A stretch of 64,000 nucleotides of DNA from NCBI RefSeq assembly GCF_000741765.1, contig NZ_JGZU01000015.1:248001-312000 (forward strand), given 5' to 3'. The stretch comes from Bifidobacterium tsurumiense (lineage in GTDB: Bacteria > Actinomycetota > Actinomycetes > Actinomycetales > Bifidobacteriaceae). The notes beneath the pieces were generated by a model. That model saw only the letters and a list, made by a program, of their open reading frames with translations. It made no database searches and was not told where the DNA came from. The translations under genes and the position numbers were made by a program. Shown here one piece after another: positions 56,124-64,000 of the stretch. How positions within the stretch are numbered: position 1 is the stretch's first letter; each line of letters opens with the position of its first letter.

Positions 56124-58301
56124 CTATTGAATACTTTCAATATCCAACATCACCGCTTGAAGAGGCCACAATGTCGGAAGCAGCAAACCAACCTCACGCA
56201 AAAGCAATCCGGAAGTCACAAACCCATCCGGTTCCATGGCAGCCGAAAGCCACTGCGGAACGACCCAGCCCCATGAGGTTTCACCAATCTCGCGAACCAC
56301 GCGAATACGATATTGCCCATCGTCCCGAAGGCCGGGAATATGCAGACTTTCCTGCATGGCATCGCGAAGCACATCCACACTTGCCACAGTCCATACGGCA
56401 TGCGATCCGTCAGGTGCCACAACACCTCGTGCACGCAATGCGGGCTCCGCAAAATCAGCATGCTCAACGATTCCGGAATGCAATAGGTCGCGATATCGCT
56501 TGTATACACCGATAATCGACTTGACAGCGGCTAACTCACCATCCGCGCATTCCAGAATATTCCACTCCAAACCGGAGCATCCCATCAATGAAATAGCCGC
56601 ACGATAGCTCAGCGCCGCCGCCCTGCCGGTGGTATGCGCAGGGGAAGGCCCGATATGCGCGCCGATCAATTCAGGAGGAACCACCAGCTCAGTCCACCGC
56701 TGAATGTCAATGCGATCCCGCGGATCATTGGAATCCGAACCCCACACACGGTCGGCATATGCCAGTATTCCGGCATCAGTACGAGCACCGCCCGAAGCAC
56801 AGCTTTCGATCTCCAACTTTGGGAATTGCGTTTTCAGCTCTTTGAAGAGGCGATAACACGCCAGCGTCTGCGCATGCAAACCGTAGCGTCCGTCATGAAC
56901 CGGTTCCGTGACTTCGCGGTTATGATCCCACTTGATGTAGTCGATGCCGAGCTCGTCAATAAGCGCGGCCATCTGCGAATGCACATGCTCATAGGCTTTC
57001 TCATTGGCCAAATCAAGCACATATTGATTGCGATAGGAGATATCTTTCCTGCCCGGCACCGCATCTTGCGCAGCCAAGATCCACTCCGGATGGGCCCTTC
57101 CGACCTCGGAATCAAGACTGACCATTTCAGGCTCGAACCACAGGCCGAATTGCATACCCAGATCATGCACATGCGAAGCCAGACCATTCAAGCCGTTCTT
57201 CCATACGGAACGATCCACAATCCAATCGCCCAAACCCTTGGTATCGTCGCGGCGGCCGAGGAACCATCCATCATCGAGCACAAAACGTTCCACGCCCACC
57301 ATTGCGGCTCGATCAGCCAACCTCATCAAGGTCAGTTCATCATGATCGAAATACACGGCCTCCCATGTGTTCAATGTGAAAGGTCGAGATGAGTGAGCGC
57401 GCATCGGCATCGAGCGCAACCATTGGTGGAAGCGGGCCGAAAGCCCATCGAGACCATGCTCGGACCATGAGAAGCACACCGTAGGAGCTTCATAGCTCTC
57501 CCCCGCATGCAACCGCACCTCACCAGGCCCCAAGAGTTCGCCAGCGCCGAATACCGGCTCATGTTGAGGCAACACATCACTGCGATAAGTCTGGTTACCG
57601 CTCCATGCGAGATGGCAACCCCACACAACGCCCTTCTGGGACTGAGGTTTGCCTTGGGACAACAAGAACATCCATGGAGACTCGTGACCGGTTTTTCCTT
57701 TGCGGCAGTCTCTGGTTATGGATCCCACCGGAAGAGACGCTATGCTGGGTTGCTTTTCCAAAGGCCACCTTCCGGTGAATTGCGTCAGCGTGTCCACGCC
57801 CTTGGGAACCGGCATAACAGCATCAAGCCAGTGCACAGAAAGTGCAGGCATATCGGCATCCTGATGCTGCAAATTGCGGATGCTCTGCTTCACCGTCACC
57901 AAGCCACCATCTTCAATGGCAATGCGCAGGCTCAGGCCTACTGCATGGGCGCTGTCCTCCGCCTCGACCATCACGGCGCTGGACTCGCCATTCACTTCTG
58001 TGCGTACCGAATTCCACCGCACGAATACCGGCGCATCCTCACGAGAGAGTTCCACGCCGGGTCTGCCAGACCAGCCTTCTGCGCCTTGAGGCAGCAGCGA
58101 AGGACGCCACGCCGCATCGGGTCGGCTGGGCGGGGTGTCACGTAAGGTCATGGCATCAAGCGCCTGCATATCATCAGACTCACCTTCCAACGGCAATTCC
58201 TTGCCCCAGTACACCACTTGTGGCATTTCATCTTGTGGGGTTTTCAGTATTATCTGCACGCCATCTCGTTGCGCAATGACATGTGGTCCTTGGTCAAACA
58301 T
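56124..58301 (-). CDS. aga: Alpha-galactosidase (GH36)
   Basis: Releases alpha-linked galactose, e.g. from raffinose-type sugars or galactomanno-oligosaccharides; no signal peptide, so cytosolic. The 725-residue protein has the GH36 layout: an N-terminal beta-domain, then the barrel with FVLDDGWF, the nucleophile Asp in YIKWDHNR (about 450) and the acid/base Asp in WGSDSNDP (about 519), plus ESCASGGAR. Start ATG 58301 is set by AGGAGG six bases upstream. The gene lies divergent to a membrane-anchored protein, with an operator-like site between. Confidence 0.93.
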   Translation of the reverse strand: MFDQGPHVIAQRDGVQIILKTPQDEMPQVVYWGKELPLEGESDDMQALDAMTLRDTPPSRPDAAWRPSLLPQGAEGWSGRPGVELSREDAPVFVRWNSVRTEVNGESSAVMVEAEDSAHAVGLSLRIAIEDGGLVTVKQSIRNLQHQDADMPALSVHWLDAVMPVPKGVDTLTQFTGRWPLEKQPSIASLPVGSITRDCRKGKTGHESPWMFLLSQGKPQSQKGVVWGCHLAWSGNQTYRSDVLPQHEPVFGAGELLGPGEVRLHAGESYEAPTVCFSWSEHGLDGLSARFHQWLRSMPMRAHSSRPFTLNTWEAVYFDHDELTLMRLADRAAMVGVERFVLDDGWFLGRRDDTKGLGDWIVDRSVWKNGLNGLASHVHDLGMQFGLWFEPEMVSLDSEVGRAHPEWILAAQDAVPGRKDISYRNQYVLDLANEKAYEHVHSQMAALIDELGIDYIKWDHNREVTEPVHDGRYGLHAQTLACYRLFKELKTQFPKLEIESCASGGARTDAGILAYADRVWGSDSNDPRDRIDIQRWTELVVPPELIGAHIGPSPAHTTGRAAALSYRAAISLMGCSGLEWNILECADGELAAVKSIIGVYKRYRDLLHSGIVEHADFAEPALRARGVVAPDGSHAVWTVASVDVLRDAMQESLHIPGLRDDGQYRIRVVREIGETSWGWVVPQWLSAAMEPDGFVTSGLLLREVGLLLPTLWPLQAVMLDIESIQ

Positions 58302-58373
58302 CGGGTTCCTCCTCATCGCATCAGTGCGAAGCACATCGACGTACCGGTCACAGTGGCCTTACCGGAGTATATC

Positions 58374-58385
58374 TTAATCGGTTCA
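58374..58385. promoter_or_regulatory. operator candidate TTAATCGGTTCA
   Basis: Second copy of the 55953 sequence (11 of 12 bases the same on the opposite strand), between aga and the divergent 58441 gene. A natural site for the LacI regulator at 60155. Confidence 0.55.
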
Positions 58386-58440
58386 GCACTGCGCTCAATA
58401 ATACGCTATGCTAGAGCCATACGCATGGAAGGATGACCAT

Positions 58441-59247
58441 ATGCACATGCTTCACACTCCAGGCGACGACGCCCAGAACGCACAGCCTAACGATATGCAA
58501 TCGGCGCTTACATCGGACGAAGAGAATCGTGCCGTGCATGATTTGGCAGCCCAGGCCGCGCCCCTGCCACGTTCCCGATGGCATATGTTCGTGTCATTGC
58601 AAGGATCCCAACGCTGGCGCTATTTTCGCGAGCAGCTTGCATTGAGGACTGCTGCGGTTCTTGCCGCTCTTGCCGTGGTCATCTTCCTTGCAGTCCAACT
58701 GCTCACCCCCAAAGCTTCGCCGCAATTGTATGTGGCGATAATCAATGCAGACGCCTCGGATAGTTCAGTATCGCAATGGCAAAATGCCATAGCCGAGGCC
58801 ATCGGACTGCAGAATGGCCGCAATGGAGGCGTGTTCATCGATGCCAATTTCGACTTAAGCGAGGGCGGACTCACCAAGTTGCAAACCCTGCTGCGCAATG
58901 CTCAAATAGACGTGATCATCGCACCACGTGACGCTTTTGTAACTCTCGCCGGATACGGTTATCTCACCGATCTGACGCAAACGCTCACCGTTTCCCAGCA
59001 CGCCTTGCTCAAGGATGCAATGGTCAAATTCCCAGGATTTGATGACAGCCACGAAGATGATCTGGATTACGATGGATCAGGCAAGGGGGCGGAAGAAGCT
59101 TTCGGAATTTCCTTGGCTCATGCCGAGCATTGGGATTCAAGTCTTATCGGCTCGGACAGCGAGGATCTGGTGGGACTGGCTCAAGATTCACGCCACCTCG
59201 CGCAGTCTCGGCAGTTCATCGATTATCTCGACATCAGCAGCGAATAA
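58441..59247 (+). CDS. Membrane-anchored protein of unknown function next to DUF624 gene
   Basis: A 268-residue protein: a 65-residue hydrophilic N-terminus, one membrane segment (about 69-89), then a domain of about 175 residues outside the membrane. 'QLYVAIINADASD' begins a fold that resembles part of a periplasmic binding protein ('KLQTLLRNAQIDVIIAPRDAF', 'GYLTDLTQTL'). An acidic stretch follows (DSHEDDLDYDG). ATG 58441 has GGAAGGA eight bases upstream. The next gene (DUF624) is 100 bases on and probably in the same operon. It may sense or hand on a substrate; no firm function. Confidence 0.7.
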   Translation: MHMLHTPGDDAQNAQPNDMQSALTSDEENRAVHDLAAQAAPLPRSRWHMFVSLQGSQRWRYFREQLALRTAAVLAALAVVIFLAVQLLTPKASPQLYVAIINADASDSSVSQWQNAIAEAIGLQNGRNGGVFIDANFDLSEGGLTKLQTLLRNAQIDVIIAPRDAFVTLAGYGYLTDLTQTLTVSQHALLKDAMVKFPGFDDSHEDDLDYDGSGKGAEEAFGISLAHAEHWDSSLIGSDSEDLVGLAQDSRHLAQSRQFIDYLDISSE

Positions 59248-59347
59248 TCCCATCGCACACAGAGCTGGAATGCAGATCGAACATCGAAGAATAGATGAAT
59301 ACCAAAAACACGACGAGCCGCAACAAAGCGCAACAAGGAGTAAGTCC

Positions 59348-59971
59348 ATGAATATGTTCCAACAGGACAGCCGTTTCACTACTGCGATGTCGACTGTGGG
59401 AGACCTTGCACTCCTCAATATCGCATGGACACTATGTTGCATCCCGATTGTCACGATAGGGGCTTCGACCTCGGCGCTTTTCGGCACGATCCGCAATATC
59501 CAAGAAGACGATGGCGCCCGAGTCCTTCACCAGTTTTTCTCACTATTCACCAGACGTTTCTCCACCTCGCTTGCCTTGACGCTTATGAGCCTCGCCTTCT
59601 ACGCCTTGGCAAGCTTTGATCTGTGGTATCTGGGTCATGGCGCAGGTGGTACCGATATGGCGGCATTGGGCTACGGAGTATGCATCGCACTCACCTTCGT
59701 GGTGACCCTTGCGACTGCATTCGTCTTCCCCAACGCTTCGCGCAGCAATGCCTCCGCATGGAATCAGGTGAGGAATTCCGCTCTGCAGGCATTACGACGC
59801 CCGATTCCTGCACTTTGCATCACCGTTATTAACGCACTTCCTGTCGTCATCGCCGTGATATTCCCATGGGGGTTGGGATTTGTTGTGTTCTTCTGGAGCC
59901 TGCTATTCACCGGCATCAGCGCATGGTTCATTCAGCGTATTGCCAATCCAACATCCAAAACGGAGGAATGA
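59348..59971 (+). CDS. DUF624 (YesL-like) membrane protein
   Basis: A 207-residue protein with four to five membrane segments; 'LLNIAWTLCCIPIVTIGAS' near residue 22-40 is the DUF624 hallmark. AAGGAG lies seven bases before ATG 59348. DUF624 proteins sit beside sugar ABC transporters and glycoside hydrolases in Firmicutes and Actinobacteria; the role is not established. The longer open frame upstream overlaps the preceding gene in another frame and is not used. Confidence 0.85.
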   Translation: MNMFQQDSRFTTAMSTVGDLALLNIAWTLCCIPIVTIGASTSALFGTIRNIQEDDGARVLHQFFSLFTRRFSTSLALTLMSLAFYALASFDLWYLGHGAGGTDMAALGYGVCIALTFVVTLATAFVFPNASRSNASAWNQVRNSALQALRRPIPALCITVINALPVVIAVIFPWGLGFVVFFWSLLFTGISAWFIQRIANPTSKTEE

Positions 59972-60154
59972 CGGCATTCGCATAGCATTCTCTGAACGGC
60001 CTGACCGCGCAATCGAGTATGGGTGCAGCCATGTGCAAGAGACTGATAACACGGACGATGCCGACATCATCGCAACGCCGTCTCCTTGCAATGACGCTGA
60101 TACCTGCCGGATAACCCAGATGCCACCGCCACGGATGAATACAGGCACTTACGG

Positions 60155-61195
60155 CTATTCGTCATCCGAAACAGCATTCGGCGCTCCGGTCGAACCGCGT
60201 TGACGCATTTCATACGGCGATTCCATGATATTTTCCACCGGCTCGCCATTGATCATTTTCAGCAGCATAGGAACGGCCTTGGAACCCAACCGCGGAATAT
60301 CTCTCCATAAGGCTGTGATCGAAGGCGTTGTTGCGGTGCAGGCAAATGAATCATCCCATGACACAATCGACAGGTCATCGGGCACAATCAGCCCCTGTTC
60401 CTGAGCCACATGTAACCCTTCAACCGCCATAACGTCATTATCATAGATTATGGCAGTCGGCCTGTCAGCGAAGGCAAGCAATCTATTGGTGCAATCCCGG
60501 CCCTGCTCTGGCGAATAATCCGAATGCAGGGAATCGCATCGCATACCCATAGCCGAAGCCTCGGCCATGAATGCACGGTCTCGAATGAAGGTGTGCGCAT
60601 AACGTTCAGGGCCCGCGACGCGCGCGATATGCTTATGTCCCAGCTCGTGCAAATAATCCACGATAAGCCGCGAACCATAGGTATCGTCGCTGGTTATCGC
60701 CGGCAGTCCCTTGGTTACCGAAGGATCGGCAATGGCTAATACCGGCACTTCGGGGTGCTGCTTATAGAGTTCAATGCGGGAATCGCCTATCTCCACATTG
60801 AGCACGATCATGGCATCGACGCTTCCCGCGGCTATCCAATTGCGGTGTATGCGCATGGCGCTGTCCGGATTGTTGACTACACGGATAAGCAATGAGTAAT
60901 CGTTGTATTCGAGCTCTTCGCCCAAACCTGCAAGCAGTTCCATAAAATACGATTCCACAGCGAAAACGCGCGAATCGGTGACAATAACCATGCCTATTGT
61001 GCGCGTGCTCGCATCCGACAGTGCTTTCGCCGCGCTATTGGGCTTCCACCCCATGGATTCCGCGACCTTAAGCACTTTCTCCCGTGTCGACTCAGATACG
61101 CCAGGCTTGTCATTCAAGGCATATGACACTGCGCTATTGGAAACCCCAGCTGCCTGTGCGACGTCCGATATGGTCACTTTTGATTTCGACGCCAT
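60155..61195 (-). CDS. LacI-family transcription regulator of the mannoside locus
   Basis: A 346-residue repressor: helix-turn-helix VTISDVAQAAGVSNSAVSYA (from residue 6), hinge 'NSAAKALS', and a sugar-sensing domain ('IGMVIVTDSRVFAVESYF', 'VSWDDSFACTATTPSITAL'). ATG 61195 gives the standard N-terminus; the longer open frame to 61285 runs through the palindrome at 61211 and is rejected. It lies between the DUF624 gene and the beta-mannosidase. Likely targets: its own promoter and the operator-like sites at 55953 and 58374. Confidence 0.92.
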   Translation of the reverse strand: MASKSKVTISDVAQAAGVSNSAVSYALNDKPGVSESTREKVLKVAESMGWKPNSAAKALSDASTRTIGMVIVTDSRVFAVESYFMELLAGLGEELEYNDYSLLIRVVNNPDSAMRIHRNWIAAGSVDAMIVLNVEIGDSRIELYKQHPEVPVLAIADPSVTKGLPAITSDDTYGSRLIVDYLHELGHKHIARVAGPERYAHTFIRDRAFMAEASAMGMRCDSLHSDYSPEQGRDCTNRLLAFADRPTAIIYDNDVMAVEGLHVAQEQGLIVPDDLSIVSWDDSFACTATTPSITALWRDIPRLGSKAVPMLLKMINGEPVENIMESPYEMRQRGSTGAPNAVSDDE

Positions 61196-61210
61196 AAACA
61201 CCCCGCTACT

Positions 61211-61224
61211 CGACCACTTGGTCG
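61211..61224. promoter_or_regulatory. operator candidate CGACCA-CT-TGGTCG
   Basis: Six-base perfect arms, 16 bases before the LacI start codon. Autoregulation is likely. Confidence 0.5.
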
Positions 61225-61355
61225 TTCTATTGTACTGCCAACTATAAGGGAAAACCAAGTATCCCCAAGGACGTAAGCGCTTCACATCCGATTGCCGACC
61301 GTATCATGAATACTTCCAACTACTCAACTCTTCGACGAGCACGTCACAATAATAA

Positions 61356-61387
61356 AGGTGCCTCACCGCATGAACGTTGAGGCACCT
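61356..61387 (-). terminator. terminator after the beta-mannosidase gene
   Basis: Ten-base perfect arms AGGTGCCTCA / TGAGGCACCT; on the minus strand it is followed by TTTATTATT and lies 23 bases after the stop. Confidence 0.8.
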
Positions 61388-61409
61388 GAGCTTTCATCGC
61401 GGACGCGGC

Positions 61410-64000
61410 TTACTCATGCTTCAGATCGTTGGCCGTGCGCAAAACCGATGATGCGAGGAATTGCTGCGGATCGTCAACCTGCTCGGATGCGATATGCCAC
61501 TGCACGCTCTCGCCGGGAAGCAGGGAGACCATCCCCTCATCCACACGAGCCTGAGCATTGACCTTATCGACCATGCAGAACACGTCTCGAGCGTAGCCCA
61601 CAGCTTCCAGAGTGAGCGCATACCCGCCTTCCTCGGCCTCGATCGAAGCCTTGAGCGGCCGGATGTCCAGCTTCTGGTCGATAACCTCTGCCGCGTTGTA
61701 GATGGCACGGGCGAAAGAAGGCCCTTCGACTCCATCTTCAACCTGCGGAGTCGCGACAATAAGCTCCTCGGCCGGATCTTCAAACTTGCGAACCTCTTCG
61801 TCTAGGAACACGGTTTGATGATCGACTGGACGCAGAATCACATCCACCCGCTGCTCGGCCAAAACCTCTCCGTCAAGGCGAATGCGCTGGATCAGCCAGG
61901 TTCCGGACCACTTCTGACGAGTGTCATTGGCAAGGACCAATGCCAAAGTGTCGCATTCGGGCTTCTTGCCCTCCCAGCTCAGATCCTTCCACACCTTGTC
62001 GGAAATACGGGGCTGTATGGTTGCCAAACGATGTGCGAAGAAATCACGGGATGCGTACCACAGCGGCTTGCGGTGGCCATAATAATCCACTGCTGCCCAG
62101 GACACGACAGGCCAGTCATCGTTGAGCTGCCAGATCAAGGCGCCTGCGTTCACGGGTTCCAGCGAGCGCATATGCTCCACGCCGAAACGCAAGGCATGCG
62201 CCTGCTGCAACTGGCATGCCCAATGCCAATCTTCGATGTCATCCCAGTTATCGGTGGGAATGAGCCAATCACGAGTGCCGTCTTCCTTGTAGCTCACGTC
62301 ATCCAGATGACCCGGAGTCAAATGCGAACGCATACCGCGGGCCAGCTTGTAGTTGCCACCGCTGGCCTTTTGGTGCACCAGCATCTGATCGCCGAATGGC
62401 TCTAGCACTTCATCATGGACCACACGTGTCAATGTGCTCCAGGCCGGTGGCGCCTGATAGCCGAATTCATCGGCGAATCGCGGGGTGTATTGGGCATACA
62501 CGCGGTAGTCCTCGCGATTCCACGCATCCCAGATATGCATAGTGCCGTCGGTGTCGAGATTCGGAGAGGTGTATTTGCTGAAGCTCATGGGCGAGCTGGG
62601 CAGATACACCCTGGTCGGATCCATCTCATCGAGCAGCCGTGGGAAGAGATGAGAGTAGTACAAGTCACCCCAACCCTTCTCACCGTATCCATATTCATTC
62701 GCCGGCAGATCGTCATCGCGCAGAGCCTGCTTGAAACCGAACCATTCAGCGTATGCCACGTAATTCTCGTTGGATCCGTTCCATACCACCAAGCTGGGGT
62801 GCAAGCTCAAACGATTGATCTGTTCTCGCGCTTCGGCCTCGATTTCCGCACGGGTATCGGCGTCCTCAGCGTATGCAGCACAAGCCAGCATGAAGTCCTG
62901 CCAGACCATGACACCCAGTTCGTCCGCCAACTCATAGAAGTCATCGGACTCATAGATGCTGCCACCCCATGCCCGGACCATATTCGAATTGGATTCGACC
63001 AAGTCCGCAAAGCGCTGCGCATACACATCCCGTGTGGCACGGGTCATGAAGGCATCCACCGGGACGAAGTTGTATCCCCTTGCATGAACGGGAACGTCGT
63101 TGATATAAATCTGGAAAGGCCTACCGGTCGCATCGGCCTTGGTATCTACGCGAACCGTACGGAAACCGACCTTGCCTTCCCAGGATGCAGGGCGGCGATC
63201 GGAACCAGCCGAGCCGACTTCGACCGTGAGATCATACAGTGGCTGATCGCCATAACCGAGCGGCCACCAACGCTTCACATCGGGGACTTCCATGGTCAAG
63301 ACAACGCTATTGCGCCCCTGAGGAATCTGCTCCAGCACCTCTCGACCATCGTTGCCATCGCGCAGACTCAGACTGACAGGAATGGCTTCTTGACCTTGTA
63401 GCGCCTTGTCAGGCGAAGGAACCCTGCCAACTCCGGCTCTTTCGATTTCCACCGTGACGTTGAGCACACCCGTGCCGTCCGGACGAATATCAACCAGCGG
63501 ACGCACCGCGGAAATTCGCGCACCCGACCATTCATCAAGGCCGATGGGCTGCCAGATACCGGCACAAGCCACATCGATGCCCCAATCCCAGCCGAATTGA
63601 TATGAAGGCTTACGAATTTGGTTGAATGCATGGTGCTCGGTATGCGGATAATAGCCATTGCGCTGCTCACGCACATCCGATTCACGGACCGAGGAGCTGA
63701 ACGCCACCGTAATCACATTCCGGCCGGGCTGCAGCAGCTCACGAACATCCCAACGGTACGAGCGGTGATAGTTATTCGCACCGCCGACAATTCGGCCATT
63801 GAGACTCACCGTCGCCACGGTATCCAGTCCATACGCCACCAGGTCAACGCGTTGGGAACCCTTGGACTGCCAGTCGAACGTGCTTTCATATTGCCAATCG
63901 ACATCGCCAATCCATTGCTGATGGCGCTCGTTGTCACCATCAAAAGGCTCATCGATAAGGCTTGCACGCTGCAGGTCCAAGGTCACCTCGCCGGGGACCT
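61410..64000 (-). CDS. Beta-mannosidase (GH2), 5' end outside window
   Basis: Removes mannose from the non-reducing end of beta-manno-oligosaccharides; cytosolic. The frame is open to the window edge with V-P-G-E-V-T-L-D-L-Q upstream of the internal GTG 63984-63986, as in the family N-terminus, so only some 20-40 residues are missing. The visible 863 residues show the GH2 plan: a jelly-roll domain ('YGLDTVATVSLNG'), an Ig-like domain, then the barrel with the acid/base Glu in WNGSNEN and the nucleophile Glu in FADEFGYQ. Its likely transport genes lie beyond the window. Confidence 0.93.
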   Translation of the reverse strand, partial: VPGEVTLDLQRASLIDEPFDGDNERHQQWIGDVDWQYESTFDWQSKGSQRVDLVAYGLDTVATVSLNGRIVGGANNYHRSYRWDVRELLQPGRNVITVAFSSSVRESDVREQRNGYYPHTEHHAFNQIRKPSYQFGWDWGIDVACAGIWQPIGLDEWSGARISAVRPLVDIRPDGTGVLNVTVEIERAGVGRVPSPDKALQGQEAIPVSLSLRDGNDGREVLEQIPQGRNSVVLTMEVPDVKRWWPLGYGDQPLYDLTVEVGSAGSDRRPASWEGKVGFRTVRVDTKADATGRPFQIYINDVPVHARGYNFVPVDAFMTRATRDVYAQRFADLVESNSNMVRAWGGSIYESDDFYELADELGVMVWQDFMLACAAYAEDADTRAEIEAEAREQINRLSLHPSLVVWNGSNENYVAYAEWFGFKQALRDDDLPANEYGYGEKGWGDLYYSHLFPRLLDEMDPTRVYLPSSPMSFSKYTSPNLDTDGTMHIWDAWNREDYRVYAQYTPRFADEFGYQAPPAWSTLTRVVHDEVLEPFGDQMLVHQKASGGNYKLARGMRSHLTPGHLDDVSYKEDGTRDWLIPTDNWDDIEDWHWACQLQQAHALRFGVEHMRSLEPVNAGALIWQLNDDWPVVSWAAVDYYGHRKPLWYASRDFFAHRLATIQPRISDKVWKDLSWEGKKPECDTLALVLANDTRQKWSGTWLIQRIRLDGEVLAEQRVDVILRPVDHQTVFLDEEVRKFEDPAEELIVATPQVEDGVEGPSFARAIYNAAEVIDQKLDIRPLKASIEAEEGGYALTLEAVGYARDVFCMVDKVNAQARVDEGMVSLLPGESVQWHIASEQVDDPQQFLASSVLRTANDLKHE

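Overview
The window looks like a chromosomal segment of a bifidobacterium or close relative (Actinobacteria, Bifidobacteriaceae). Reasons: moderately high GC; opcA next to zwf; a class Ib ribonucleotide reductase operon (nrdHIEF); glycosidases without secretion signals, each set with its own LacI regulator; paired YhgE/Pip membrane proteins; and an Ftr1/P19 iron locus. The genus is inferred from gene content, not from a search. No rRNA, tRNA, CRISPR array, insertion sequence or phage gene was recognised.

Layout. 1-2.8 kb: the 3' part of a TcaA-like membrane protein, then prs. 3-9.5 kb: a nucleoside salvage operon on the minus strand (nucleoside hydrolase, MFS transporter, ribokinase) with a palindromic LacI-type operator, an AT-richer DUF4143 ATPase and a LacI regulator. 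9.8-14.9 kb: the oxidative pentose phosphate pathway, zwf-opcA-pgl facing gnd. 15.3-19.6 kb: nrdHIEF behind NrdR-like boxes. 19.8-23.8 kb: a CmpB-family membrane protein and an unusual secreted pair (beta-helix adhesin-like protein plus Ser/Gly-tailed membrane protein). 24-29.8 kb: two YhgE/Pip proteins and a TetR regulator with inverted-repeat operators.

30-40 kb: a seven-gene iron locus on the minus strand (Ftr1 permease, P19/Tp34 lipoprotein, DUF2318 CxxC membrane protein, two FtsX/MacB permeases, ATPase, FMN-binding lipoprotein), with the flavin transferase apbE divergent to it. The likely logic is extracytoplasmic electron transfer through a covalently flavinylated lipoprotein coupled to iron import. 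40-45 kb: a MarR-controlled heterodimeric ABC exporter and a DUF1801 protein. 45-54 kb: two APC amino-acid permeases, an SRAP (YedK/HMCES) protein preceded by an exact SOS box, and a LolD/FtsX-type ABC system whose permease is broken by frameshifts. 54-64 kb: a manno-/galactomanno-oligosaccharide locus (AGE-family mannose isomerase, GH36 alpha-galactosidase, GH2 beta-mannosidase, LacI regulator, DUF624 membrane protein and an uncharacterised membrane-anchored protein), with repeated operator-like sequences.

A recurring oddity is single-base indels inside otherwise normal genes: nrdF, the first YhgE gene, the FtsX permease and the DUF1801 gene. In the first three the shifts are -1 followed by +1, so the reading frame is recovered. 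In nrdF and YhgE this hides a garbled stretch of 25-28 residues inside a full-length frame. Base-level sequence error is the simplest explanation. The protein products of these genes should not be taken at face value.
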